Positions 24,351 to 52,182 of a stretch of DNA of 64,000 nucleotides are shown here, piece after piece. The notes beneath the pieces are model-generated. The model did no database searches. It was given only the letters and a program-made list of their open reading frames with translations, and was not told the origin of the DNA. The position numbers were made by a program, and so were the translations under genes. Within the stretch, counting starts at the first letter, position 1. Each line of letters opens with the position of its first letter. Source of the DNA: Elgaria multicarinata webbii (lineage: Eukaryota > Chordata > Lepidosauria > Squamata > Anguidae); assembly GCF_023053635.1 (NCBI RefSeq), contig NC_086180.1, positions 39,174,947 to 39,238,946 of the forward strand, in the 5' to 3' direction.

Positions 24351-25606
24351 AAGCAAACCTAGGGAATGGTCTGCTTAACTGGCACTGAAAATCTTATCAT
24401 GTGAATGAGCCATACTTTATGTTTGGTACTACAATACCCGTACTACAGGGCCTTGCAATCCAACTGGTACTCAAACCAGTTACTTACTATGTAGCTTATG
24501 TATTAATGCTTTTAATTTTATTTGGAACTTTTCTCATTATTTGTACTTTGAACCAGCAGATATATCAAATGAAGAGACGTAACAGTTAAGAAATACGTCT
24601 AGGCTAACAAGTTTGGCAGGTATGAATAACACATGTTTATTTTTACACCACCATTACAGGTAAAAAACCTGTAGTATCATGTAAATGAATGTCGCTTAGA
24701 ATTGATAACTAGTGGGTTGAGAATGCTTGCTAGAAGTATGTGTTTAGTATGCAGTTACTGTACCAAAAATTAATTAGTTTATGTTCATAAATTACTTGGT
24801 TGGTCTCACTACTTTCAAGTTGCACTTTATTTTTTAGCATAGATTGCCTCTCATTGGAAATATAGATGTCCTCGTTAATCTGTTTTATTTTTTATTGCTG
24901 ATAATGTAGCTAACATGTAGCACATTGACCTTCAGTAGATCAGATGTATGGTATATCCAGAACATGACTAATCCACATTACTGATGTGATTATAACTACT
25001 GTGGTATTTTCACTGCCCAGTTCTCTATTCCAAGATACAGTTTCAGCAATGATGGTTTTAAACCAATAAAACATTGTTTGATTTCTGTTATTCGTTTTAA
25101 GTCCAACTGCAACTTGTGCTTATTTGGGAATAGTGTTTATGTTGAGCCCAAGATTATTTATTATTATTATTATTATTTAGCCCAAGATTATTTTTACAAA
25201 TTTCATTAATACTTTAAATCTTCTTGATTAGAGAAACCCAGCATATTAAGGGTGATGATAGCTCATTAAGGAAACGTAAGTTTGAGCTCAATGACAGTAC
25301 TAGAATAACATTCAATCTGCTTTTGGCAGTGCATCTACTCTGCAGCCATGTAATTTTTTCCCAACGTGCTAATCCTGTGTGCTACCTCAGCAGCTGTATT
25401 TTAGAAACTGAGAATATTTTATTCATTAGCAATATTTATATGGAATCCAATAACAAAGTTCTCTGTGTGATTTACAATTACAGTAAAATATAACTCTAAA
25501 CAATAAAGTTTAAACCAGAGAATGAGTATATCAAACTCTCAGCAGCACCACGAAATAAATTTCGCTATACAGATTTTCAATTTTAAAGATGGTCAGCATA
25601 ATTCTA

Positions 25607-25690
25607 TGCATGCCATCTACCTAGATGTATGTCCCATTGGGTTCAATGGGCCTTACTCACAAGTAAGTGTATATAGAATTGCAGCCTAGG
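25607..25690. repeat. Short palindromic repeat (copy C)
   Basis: The best preserved copy. AATTCTATGCATGCC at the left pairs imperfectly with the inverse of TATATAGAATTGCAGCC at the right, around the central palindrome CCCATTGGGTTCAATGGG. Confidence 0.65.
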
Positions 25691-26364
25691 TGTAGAAAAG
25701 AATTGTTCAGAATGTTCTGAACATCTCTTTTAAACTCCTAAGCTTTTAAACCCCCTAGGGAAACTGTTTCCTTACACCAAAAATCAAGGCTAATCCTTTA
25801 GCAGAAGTTGAAGGGTATTTGTATGCAGAACACGTACTCTTGGGAACAAACAAAACTAATCTTTTCAATTACAGAAGTACATTTTGAGTAGTATGTTATA
25901 AATGTGAAACTAGCTTACTATTTAGACTGAAAGAAATTTAGTTCTGTGTTAATTTTTCATATGGTGTAAAAACAACAACAACCCCACACTCTTAGTTACT
26001 GAACATCCATCAGATTCATCAAATATTCCATGAACAGTGAGGCAGCCATATTTGGTTGTAGTCAAAAACTCAAATGAGTTTGTTATTAGGAACAATGAAC
26101 AAGCAACATGCATGTAATAAAATGAGAAGATAAATGACTGGTGAAATATTAACTAAGCAATCACATTATGTCAAAGGACAAGGCAACTTGATATTGTTTG
26201 CTTTGGTTGATACACAGTAGTTGAAAACAACAGTGGTTTAAAGCAATCATTTTATATTTGGGCAAGAAAAGAAAATTGACTGTTTTCCTCTGATGCATTA
26301 AAATAGACTATTGTAGCAGTTATGTGGCATTTTGATATAATCCAGCAATGGTAAATATCCATAA

Positions 26365-26770
26365 TATTAAGGGAGCAATTCTGTGTCCCCTGGGCAGCAT
26401 CTGTGGGGGACATAGGATTGTTCAGCTTCCTGACTCCAAGCTCTTAGATAGGGCTCCAAGGTGGGAGCCAGGAAACGGTGCTCCCCCTCCCTCATAGCCG
26501 GCAAGGAGAGAACTGTGCTGGCTAACTCTCCACACTCACAAAATGGAGTGCAGAGATGGGGAAAGGGGGGTGTTCCAGAGGAGGGGACCTAAGCAGCAGC
26601 GATACAACAAATCTTATTGCTGCCCTAGCTTCCTACCATTCCCCTTCCCAAATTCTCCATTAGATGGACAAAATGCCTATCTAGCTTAAATGCAGAGAGA
26701 TGCCTGAGGCATCTCCCATTCTGCATAGGATATCCAGAATTCAGAGGCTTACAAGTAGCCAGGGCGTGTT
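26365..26770. repeat. Dispersed repeat, family unknown (copy 1)
   Basis: A GC-richer block in an AT-rich intron. It shares an arrangement with 45350-45745: a 'GGATGGGCAAAAAG/GATGGACAAAATGCC' word, then CTAG...AAATGCA, then CTGCATAGGAT. No TIR or tail was clear. Confidence 0.4.
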
Positions 26771-26889
26771 CCATAAGATTACAGAAAGGAATAGTGGTAT
26801 TCTGTTATGAAAACTATAATAATTTAGACAGGAATGGTGTACGTGTTAGGCATTCAAATGGGATACAGGGAGGGAGCAGGCAAAGGAGG

Positions 26890-27015
26890 AGACAAACCAC
26901 CCAGGGACTGAGAAAACCATGATTTATTTGATCATCTGCCAGACAAACCCTGAGTTGGGCAACCAGCTATGGTTATCTAAGGCATGGATTAACATTACAT
27001 ATGAACCAGCCAATG
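26890..27015. repeat. Fold-back element fragment
   Basis: AAAACCATGATTTATTTGAT and AGCTATGGTTATCTAAGGC with an end-like ACATATGAACCAGCC. It resembles the AACCATGG-type fold-back elements elsewhere in the window. Confidence 0.4.
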
Positions 27016-27674
27016 TGAACAAAAAACTGCTTGTAGCTTCCATTATAGGCTGCACATTCTTTTCTATCTGCAACTGTTTGAACTCCTGGAATTTTTCCAA
27101 CTTGTCAGTCCACTAGGATTCAGTTCCTAAAATTAGGTGGTATGTTTGGTATGTTACTCTTGCAGTAGCCAGTATTACTGTTAAACTGTCTGTACCATCT
27201 TCATCTACGCATCTTGGAGTATCTGTCAAGCAAAGTGTTTTTTAGATACTACGCTGCATAAATCACTGTGCAGTTAATGCACAACAAAACTTACACTATA
27301 ATTTAATTATCTTGTGTTGTCAATCATGACTAGAAGAACAAGATCTGAGCCTGAGTTGATGTAGGATATCCACAATTTGCTAAAAATGTACTTTCTCATT
27401 GAATATTTGATTTTATACCAGAATTGCAGGCAAAATTGATAAACATCTTGTTGAAAGTGCATGAAATCTAACTGCTAAGGAAAATTAATTCCGTAATGGC
27501 TTTCTCAAGCAATGTGAATGTTTAGTTTTTTGTTAAAATGAAAGTATGCTAGTTCTAAATATTTTTTGGAAGTTATATTGTGAAATTTCCCTATTTCTGT
27601 ATGTACATTTGTATTTAAGAAACAAAGGCTAATCATTATAACCAAAAGGAGTTGTACTATTCCCTTAGAATTAA

Positions 27675-43261
<15,587 letters not shown>

Positions 43262-44095
43262 TCCTGTCCTGTTGAGCTGCTCTCTGTAGTCTTGTTCTGA
43301 ACTCCTTTTATGTGGAATCTTGTGTTAACATCAAGTGGAGAACAAGCTTATTATAGGTTCAATTAAAAGTCACCAAATGGATGCCAATTCAACAGTGATG
43401 CATACATAAGGACGTAATCAACAAGGGTTGATTTCAGACTTGCATTAGTCACAGCTATGACCATTTCAGCACAATTTTGAGAGTGTATGTGAAGTCTGCA
43501 AAATATACTGTTTTTGAAAACTAACTTTATTTGAAGAGTACACATACCCATTGAAGAGAGTCCAATACAATATTGACAGCTGTTTAAATTTGGTTTTCTA
43601 TAAATTTCATCTAACTTCTTGCCCCTGAATGTCATTAGGAATTCAAAGATACAGTATTAAGAGAGCACAACAACAACTTTTACAGAGAGGAGATGAATTG
43701 GGCTCACAATTAACTAAACATCTTGAAAGTGGGTTTTTATTAGAAATTTTCTGAAGATTGTCTGTGCCAACTCTAATTCAGAGGGTGGTCAGATTTAGAC
43801 CCAGCACCCACAATCTGCAGTGCCCCCTAGCCCACTTTCATTTGTTTCAGATTGAAGAGCAGATGACACACTGCTACTCTTCTGTGCCCCATCATTAGTT
43901 CTAAAAGGAAAATTATTTGCCTTATTTTAAAATGGGATGTGTGAGAGAGGTGCATACTTTTATCCAGTACAAATCATAAACTGTTAAGTGGTTGAATTGC
44001 TCATGTGAAATGAAAATAAAAAGTATGAAGCCTTCTATAAATGTTGCATGCATTAATATTAATGTTTTAATAAATCTTGGATTTCTTGAAGAGCA
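43262..44095 (+). other. ABHD18: ABHD18 3' UTR with two poly(A) signals
   Basis: Noncoding sequence after the stop. AATAAA occurs at 44015-44020 and 44069-44074, about 0.75-0.8 kb downstream. Use of either is inferred. Confidence 0.6.
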
Positions 44096-44689
44096 TTTCT
44101 CTTAGAAACTATTCCACCTCATATTGCACTTGCAAAATATTTTATACTATATTTTGTTTCTAGCATTAATTTCTATACTAACTGATTCATAAAAATTCCA
44201 AATTCTTTCTATCGTAGTGGAATATTGTTTCAGTAAAATGGAGAGGTGGTTGTCTTCTCACAATTTTAATGATAAAAGTTACTCTTTAGAATACTGATTT
44301 TAAACCTATTGGGTTCCATCTGGAGAAGTGTGAGTAGAACTCTGCTTGAGCTTTCCTGGCTTCTCCATGCAGCAACCCTGTGTTCCCAAATCACTCCTGT
44401 GGGCCTCTGGATTGGCATGGGATGGGGCACTCAGAGCTGCATCAGGATAAGGAAATTCCCAGAAATGGGAGAATTTGCCTGGGGTAAACAGATGTGTCTT
44501 TCTACTGGTGCAAGTCATAAAGTAATGAATACTAGATGTTTTCTCTTTAACTTTTCTAAGAATGCACAACTAAAGATTATGCACAAAAATACCACTGCAT
44601 TTCCTTTGAATAGTAGTGGGGAAAATATGTGCTGTTCTTTAAATTGGATAAAAGCTTTTTGAAATGTGCTAGAGGATTTGCCTGATTAA

Positions 44690-44765
44690 TTGCTGCAATC
44701 AACCTGGGATTAAACCCCATTGAACCTAATGGGATTTTTGAGTGCACAGGATTGCACTTCAAGAC
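44690..44765. repeat. Short palindromic repeat (copy D)
   Basis: TGCTGCAATCAACCTGGGAT at the left and GCACAGGATTGCACTTCA at the right surround CCCATTGAACCTAATGGG. Confidence 0.5.
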
Positions 44766-45349
44766 TTTAAAAGTTGTATGGAACAACTTCTTTGAAAGAA
44801 CCTAAGCCTGAGGTGTAACCCTGTCAAATTCAAAACTTAAGCTGAATTTCCTAACCTCTCTGAACATTTTATACTGAATCCACTTCAAGCAGAATCCCAG
44901 ATTTTAAGGTCTGCAACAATGCTAATATCTTGTAAAGAAAAGGCACATTGTTTCTTGACAAATAGCTCGGAAGTTAAATTCATGGGGAGCTTTATTATTA
45001 AAATGCTTATTATACATTTAAAGTCCAGCGAACTCATTCCTCCGATGTTTCTCAAAATATTGTTCCAGAAACTATACCCATATGACTATGCTTACCTTCT
45101 ACTGTTGGACTGTCCCTGTTCTTTAGGCCAGGATTCTGATGCATCAGTACCAGCAAAATCTGATTGGCTTGAAAGAATTTGAAAACACTATCTCCCACAA
45201 ATTGTAAGATTTTTCTGATGGCACAAAAATATATATTCGTAGATTAAAACATTAGCCTATCAAATCTCCAACAGAAGCATCAACATGCTTCTATATCTGA
45301 CTTAGGGGAATTCTATGGCTCCTAGACAGTGTTTGAAGGATCATAGGCT

Positions 45350-45745
45350 AGTTAAGATTCCCAGATCTGAGGCTGAAGACAGCACTCTGATCTTGGAGCT
45401 GGGAATCAGAGCTGCTCCCCCCCCCTTCCCCCGCAGTCGGTGCAGAAAGGACCATGCCAGCTGCTCTCTGAGGTCGGTAACTACCTCAGGATGAGGGAAG
45501 GGGGCATTTTGGTGGGATGGGAGGATACTGGAATGGCCAGGAAACGAGCTATCCTAAGGCCTTTCCAGCTTTTCCACTCCATCTGAGATGCTTTCACTGG
45601 ATGGGCAAAAAGGCCGTCTAGCAAAAATGCAAGGTGGGAGGAATGGCGGAGGTGAAGATCACTTCTGCCATTTCTCTTGCCCTGCATAGGATGACCATAA
45701 GCCTCCAAGTTCAGTGTCTTATAGTTATTGCCATAAGATTGCACC
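45350..45745. repeat. Dispersed repeat, family unknown (copy 2)
   Basis: See 26365-26770. Shares the GGATGGGCAAAAAGG, CTAGCAAAAATGCAAG and CCTGCATAGGATG word order and ends in ATAAGATTGCACCC. Confidence 0.4.
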
Positions 45746-45875
45746 CTTAGAGGTCTAGGTATCAACAAACCTAAGATTCATTATATAAAGAAGACTGTTG
45801 TGTGTATTGCAAATGTCTTCAAACAGACAAAATTACTTTTTTCTTTCAAGGACTAAAATACAGTCTTTTGTTGGC

Positions 45876-45891
45876 AAAAAAAAAAAAAAAA
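45876..45891. repeat. Poly(A) tract
   Basis: An uninterrupted A run in the ABHD18-LARP1B interval. No retroposed body could be recognised just upstream. Confidence 0.85.
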
Positions 45892-46679
45892 GCTTATGCG
45901 GCCTTACTGTGTTCAGGTGTCTCTAATACTCTAACCTAGCACATTTCTTTTTTTAAAGGAGTTACTAATGGTGTCATAATGTTGAATGAAAATCTTTAAA
46001 TAAAAATGAGTTTTAAAATTCTGTAATTTTCCCCCATTGCATTTTATACTTTCTAATAAAAAGCTTGCAAAAATGCCTAACATTTTCATGCTATTCTGTA
46101 TTGTGAAGTATCTTTCTGTATATGTTTGTCTAATCATTAGGCACTAATGGAAGTAACTGAATTGGGAAGTGGCTCCAAATCCTACTATATTTACTATTGC
46201 CAAGGCCTTGTGTTTTGTGAAAATTTGTAAATGCCAGCATTTTATATGGATATTTTAGACATTTTAGACCAACTTTCCCCAAGAACCTGAAGTACACAAT
46301 TTAACAACATACTCATAGATAAGTGTTCTATAATAGTTATATTATCATGCAACCAGACATATCCAATACTGCAAGCACTTTCAAAAAATATAGACAGCTT
46401 GGAATATGTTGTCCTTAGTACAAAGATTCTAAACAATTCAGTTTCTAAACAATTACAAAAGTGCACCTCCGTGTGACTTGCCAATGTAGACTTTGGTGTA
46501 ATGAATGACTTAGTCAAGATGTTCTCACTTCACTTTAGAATAGATCATATAGGAATATTAAACATAGTTTCCAGGGACATGATAAAAAGAACAGGCTGAT
46601 TTTAAGTGAATCCCATGAAGTTTCAGCTCTTGCAATCATACATTTTTGCTAGATCATCAGTCCTGTAGCTAAAAGGTCA

Positions 46680-47450
46680 AGGAAATGCCCCAAGATGAGA
46701 AGTTTTGGTAAGAGATGAATAAATTGGCCATGGCTGTGGTCTTTATGGCAGGTGCTAGTGTCAATACTATTTAACCAGGATCCCAGTAATGGGCTTGGTG
46801 GTCTGAACAGCTGGAAAGGAGACTCCAAGCTTAAAGTTCATTTGATATGTACTCCAAGGGAGGCAAGTTCTTTGGGGAATCTGAATAAAGTACTGCTGGA
46901 GACAAGAAAATGGTTTTGCTTTGGCTTTCAGTGAAGAAAGATAATTCAGGCCTGCTTTGAATAGGCCTAAAGGCCAGCCTTTGTGACTGCAGAAAGACAT
47001 TTTCTGGAGACAACATATCAAATGCACAGAGGTACAAGCAGGTTGCTATCATTGGGACTTCTCAACCCATCACACAGGAGTGTGGAAGCTGCAGCAATTT
47101 GTTGGGAGTTGGGCTTCTGCCAACAAAGACCAGTGGGTCCCAAGTACAGTGATGGAAGACTATTTTCTGGACTGTGTGTGCTTTTCTCTATTCATTATGT
47201 CCCCAAGTTCCCGCAAGGAGGAGAAACACCAGCTGAAGTTACAAGCTACTTACCACTGGTTAGAGATAAAAGTAAGCAGGTTCTATCAGCTTTGCACTTC
47301 TGTGGGACTAGAGAGGGGAAGTTTTTTCAGCTGTCCCAAGTTTGACTTTGAATCATTGGGCCCTAGGGATGTCTCTTTTCTGTCCTCTCGTTTTATTGTT
47401 TTCTGGCCATATGTAGTTGCATTCTTGAGCAACAGTTCTTGAGCTTGTTT
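46680..47450 (+). mobile_element. Possible old reverse-transcribing element, DIRS-like
   Basis: A fossil, if real. A short stretch near 47120-47220 resembles a reverse transcriptase segment of DIRS-like (tyrosine-recombinase) retroelements as I remember them (word PSTVMEDYFLD followed by VCFSL). Nothing beyond that is convincing, no terminal repeats were seen, and it is heavily broken and old. Both boundaries are guesses. Confidence 0.25.
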
Positions 47451-48755
47451 GTGATGGATCTGGTGTTTTCCAAGCCTGTTATTTAGTTTTACCGAATTAC
47501 ATCCTAAAACTAAGAGAGGTCTGTCTCATGCAGGATAGAATACACAAAGTTGTTTTGCATAGCCCTGCCTATTGGAGCAAGTGAGAGAAGCAATTTATAT
47601 GAGAATATTTTTCATCCACTGTAGAAAATGAATGTAGCAGGAGTCCCAGCAATCAAATTAATCCATGTGATGGGGTTAGAATAGTAAACTGTACAAGCTT
47701 GAGCTTCAAGCCACAAATGAACTTTGCATAATCTTGATTTTTGGGGGGAATTAATGTTTATGAACATTTGTGCCATTTTGACAACTGTTGAAACAGTTTA
47801 CATGTGGCCATTTCATCTTTAAATTAAAATTATATTTGCTTCTAAATCACCATGCTTGGAACCCAGTGACATCTCTGGGAACTTGTACTTGAGAATGAAG
47901 TGGATCTCTTTTAAGAAGGAGTGTGTTTGAGTGTTATGAAGTCATTAATTTACTTTCAGTTTTGAACAAAGCCTGTGTTTAAGGCTGAAAGTATACTTAG
48001 CGGAAAGAATGTGACTGAATTCAGTATTTCTGGGTATTTAGGCGTGAGGTTATGCCATACAAAAAGTAGGTATCCTGAATAAAAGAGGATCCTTGCCATG
48101 AGATGATATATGCTGTATTCCACCTCAGAGGATCTGGGGTTACAAAAATAGTTTTATTCACCCGTTGCCATCATGGGGGAGAATTTTGGGGGTTTGCCAT
48201 GGGTATCAAAATATCTTAGGTTACTTCTGATAGCAAGCCATAACATGTAACGATAAAGCATATGGCATGGAAGAGAGGCTACGACATGTCAATACTAACG
48301 AGTGGAACTGCATACAGGAAATATTAACTAACCATTATCACAATAACTTCATTATAATATAGGGCATTTGTTTCTAGTCTGGTTAACTACTGAAAAAGTA
48401 ATAGTTTTAAGATTGTAATGTTTTGCAGAGAAAAGTCTTGTACTCTGTTCCTTTCAGGCCCACTAGAATTGTGATTGGAGCATCCATCTTCTCTTCCTCA
48501 TCTCATTCTTCAATTCAAATAGGATGTTGTCAGACATGGATGCCCCTATCATAGTAGTCATGGGTAGGGAAAGATAACATTTTGGGTATCTCAACAGCCA
48601 GGTAAGAGAAAGTATAATAAGACATCTTACAACCATTCCCTGTTGGTTTCTCCCTCAGCCACAGGGTGCCTTGTTAGTGCCAGGCTGCCCCTGCTTTTTG
48701 AAAAGCTCTGTGCTTTTGCTGGTGTGGGGTGGCGTAGGGTAATCCCGACACATTT

Positions 48756-48907
48756 CATTCATTTATTACATTTCTATACCACCCAACAGCCAAAGTTCTC
48801 TAGGTAGTTTACAAAGATTAAAAATCTTAAATACAATACTGCACATGATATAAAAACCGTTTATGTACAAATATATAAGCAGGCAAAACACACACACACA
48901 CACACAC
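48756..48907 (-). repeat. LINE 3'-end-type repeat (copy 2) and (CA)n
   Basis: TATACCACCCAACAGCCAAA and GTTCTCTAGGTAGTTTACAA relate this to 41206-41580. It runs into a (CA)n tract at 48889-48907. Confidence 0.6.
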
Positions 48908-48985
48908 TCCAAACTATTGAGAACAAAATATTGTACTTTTGAGAGGGGGGAGGAATAAGTGGAAAAAATATTTTAATTTTATTTT

Positions 48986-49595
48986 GCTGATTTTCAGCCA
49001 ATTCATTTTCTCATAAATCTCCCCCACTATGTCCTGCGGCTTGGCAGCTGTTTTCATCAAGGCGGCAAAGCTTTCTTTTAAGGTTACCTGTCTCCTCTTA
49101 CCTTCCTGTGTTGTCAAGGCCATCAAACCACGGAAGGATCCCTTCAAGATGCACCTGGACCACCTTTTGCTCTTCCAGTTTTACTTGAACAGCCCACCCT
49201 GCATGTATTTTGGCCTTCAGTTGTTATTTTAGATGGCCGATCTGCAGTTTCCGAAACTTTTCAGCAGTGGAACAGAATTCCTCTTGGAATTTGTCTTCTG
49301 GAAGCAAAATGGTCCTGGGAATGCTCAACCTTGTGTTCAGAAGCGTTTCTTTCATTTTGCCAAGCAGCTTGTTGAAACGCTCCTTCAGGAAAGAAAATAA
49401 TTGCTCGATACCCCTCTGGATTAGAGAAGGTGTGATATTAAGACCAACTCGCTTCAGTTTATTCAGGATCGCCTCCTCTGCCACCAGCATTATGTGGGAA
49501 AGATGGTCTTGAACAGCTAGGTATACCCACAACATAAACATTTAAGGGGTGAAGCCAAGGAACTGGGTTTCGTATACCATTGTATTTACTGTCAT
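48986..49595 (-). pseudogene. MIS12: MIS12 pseudogene (probable retrocopy)
   Basis: The minus strand from ATG at 49595-49593 reads MTVNTMVYETQFLGFTP, then MLWVYLAVQDHL, PRTILLPEDKFQEEF, KLEEQKVVQVHLEG, FDGLDNTGR and finally ESFAALMKTAAKPQDIV and WLKISK. Human MIS12, the 205-residue kinetochore subunit, has at the same places MTYEAQFFGFTP, IYIAFQDYL, PSNILLPEDK, LEEQKIVQAKL, FDELHNVGR, ESLVSLVQNSRKLQNI and KRLKIS. The 610-bp length nearly equals the 618-nt human CDS. It is broken by in-frame stops (after FTP, after the GHLK segment, after NTGR) and at least one frameshift before ESFAAL. No poly(A) or target duplication is obvious. MIS12 is not a resident of this locus in human, and the MIS12 coding region is itself a single exon in human, so lack of introns alone does not prove retroposition. 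Confidence 0.85.
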
Positions 49596-50134
49596 GGTGA
49601 GGAATGAGCTGCTCGAGCCTGCTTTTCTTCCTGGTCAGGATTCAAACTTATGATCTTCTGATCCCCAACACACCACCAGCCTTGAAACAAACTTTTCCCG
49701 CCACTTTCAAATTTCCCCACCAGCTGCCCCACAGGAGATAGGGGCCAGTTATCTAGGGCAGCTCAGGACATGATGGCTGCTATGACAACCATGGGGCTGT
49801 CCCAATATGTCACTGACCAAAACATGTATCTGGACACACTTTGGGCCTAGTTTTCTCAAACGGGTAAGAGGGTGATGGTATAAAAGTAGGGGATTTTATA
49901 TCCAATCCCTTGTCAGGCTTGGTTCACTTCTTGCTGAGGTTTAGGCTTATAGTAGCTTTAGCCCTTTGCAGTAGTAGAGGATTTCTTAGAATGAAGCCTT
50001 GAAGACTAATGAATTCTGAAAGATTTGTGAGGGCCCTGGGTGATTTTCTGGCTCTAGCATGATCAGGAGTCCTGTTGAAGCCCTAGTAACTCTGTGAAAT
50101 GCAGAGATGATACAGGTTGACATTATTATTATTA

Positions 50135-50480
50135 TATTACTGATATTACTGTTGCTATTTATTACATTTCCATACTGCCCTATAGCTAAAGTTCTCTGGG
50201 TGGTTTAAAAAGATTAAAACATTAAAAATAGTATGCAAAATTTAAAAACATTAAAACACACACAACAGACCATATATACAGAGACAACATAAATCTAAAA
50301 CCAACTCTGAGTAATGAACTTAACTGTAAAACATATCCAGGATCAATCAAAACTCATCACACGCTGCCAAATGCTTGGGAAAAATCTTGGCCTCTCACTG
50401 AAAAGATAGCAATATTGGCTCCAGGTGGGCCTCATTGGGGAGAGGGGGCACCACTGAGAAGGCTTCTACCTTGTTGCTAT
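50135..50480 (-). repeat. LINE 3'-end-type repeat (copy 3)
   Basis: CCATACTGCCCTATAGCTAA, GTTCTCTGGGTGGTTTAAAA and an A-rich middle relate it to 41206-41580, but it is more diverged. Confidence 0.55.
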
Positions 50481-51830
50481 CTTTCTAGCCTCCCTCAGAG
50501 TGGGCAAGTTCCCTCTTCCACTAAGCAGAGCCTGTTTTGCTCCTTGATATACACCTGATGGAACTGGTTGTGAGATGCCTAGAATGCAAGTGGGAAAAGA
50601 CTGACCAATTACAGGGAAGAGCTTATAAATAAAGCCTATTCTGTAATGGTTGCAGAAGCAATCCCACCTCCGCACCCCAATCACTATTTACATTTGCACA
50701 GTGCCATCCAGAGGTGTTTTTCTGGGTGGTTCAGGGCTTCCTGCAATTTGGCTCAGTATGAGACAAGAAGGAACTTTCAGCAGCACACGTTTTCTAGACA
50801 TTTTAAAGATAAAACCACTTGTATCCACCACAATCTGGACACTGTGCCTAATACACCTGAAGATGTAGAACCACCCCTTTGCAACTTTCTGTCCCTAAGC
50901 AATGGAGAAGTGTGTCTGCAGCTGTTCCCTTTCCCACTTCCCCGGAGGTGAAGAAATGTTGCAGATGTTTAATGTGCCTACCATGTAAAACCCATTCTTC
51001 AGCCATATTGTGGTAGGCGTGGGCTGCATTCTGACGTTCTTTCGAGCCCCACAGATGCCTGTCCACTACCGCGCCTCATAGGCATTGCGTATTTTTGCGC
51101 CACTCAGGCGAGTGATTTCTCGAAGCTACCCAATGCAAGCGTCAACCCGCGGCTGCCTTCCGAGCGCCCGCTGTCCCGACGACCGCAGCCACCGGGCTCG
51201 TTCTGAGCGGGAGCAGGCGGGGCTTGGATTGGGAGAGCGAAGGAAGCAGAGAAGAGATGCACGAGGCCTCGGCCCGCGCCGCTGTGAGGTCATAACGCAT
51301 CGAAGAGTTCGGCTGCTCCGCCTCGGGCCGCCCTGCTCTTCTCCTCCTCCTCCTCCGCCTCTTCCCTCCCGCCCCTCCTTTGACTCCCTCCCAGGCGCTG
51401 TCCCCGCCCTCTTCCCTCCCCCCTCCCCGGCGCGAGGCAGCACGCACGCGACAGCTGTGACGGGGCTTTGCCGGACTTCTGAACCAGGCCCACGGAAACT
51501 GTTCCCCGGCTCCCGCAGTCCTCCTGAGCCGGAGCCCTCGACTCTTCGCGGCGCACGACGCGCACTCTCTCCCCTCTCCTCCCCGCCACGGGGCGGCGGC
51601 GGTTGAACTACCCGCTGAGGTGAATGAGCGTCGCCGCCCCCGGAGGCCGCGGTTCGGGCGGGGGGCCCGCTTCCCCGCCAGGCGCAGCCCCCGTGGGGCG
51701 GGCCAGGCCCCCCGCACGGAGCTCCGCTTAGAGGCTCGCTGCTTTCCCTCCTCCCTGCTCTCTCTCCCGCAGCCCCACAGGGAACGGAGGGGGAGGGGCG
51801 TGCAGCGCAGCGACGCGGCCCCCTCTCGGC

Positions 51831-52182
51831 ATGTCCGCGGCCGCCCCGCAGCCACCACTTCGGGGTGCGGAGAAGCCCAGTGCCGGGGCCCGGTTGCCTG
51901 AAGAGAACCACCAGGAGCAGCTCCTGCTTCCTTCCGGCCAAGTAGCCGAAGCCCTCCGGGAAGGCGGCTGTGGTGAGGGGCTACAACCGCAAGAGGACGA
52001 CGACGAGGACAACAACGACAAGTGGCAGCGGGGGCGGCAGCAGCAGCAGCCTCACGTGGTCGAGGCCCCCCCGCCGAAGGAGAACCCCTGGACCCGTTGG
52101 AAGGCTCCCCCCGAGGCCTCTGGCAGTAGCTCATCCCCGTCCAGCGCTTCCGCCGGCAGCGAGTTCGGCCCACAGGACCCGG
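51831..52182 (+). CDS. LARP1B: LARP1B coding exon 1
   Basis: Encodes residues 1-117 from MSAAAPQPPLRG to EFGPQDP plus one base. Donor GTGAGG. The ATG is the first in this frame, and I found no better start. Confidence 0.85.

Larger units (their letters stand above)
43636..51070. other. ABHD18-LARP1B intergenic region
   Basis: Beyond the ABHD18 3' UTR I see only repeats, a possible old retroelement and the MIS12 pseudogene. Open frames near 44309-44662, 45481-45768, 46242-46517 and 50646-50951 are unrecognised and overlap on both strands or sit in repeats. Confidence 0.55.

Noticed and set aside
48986-49595. A functional intronless MIS12 gene
   Set aside because: In-frame stops and a frameshift break the reading frame within regions conserved in the family.
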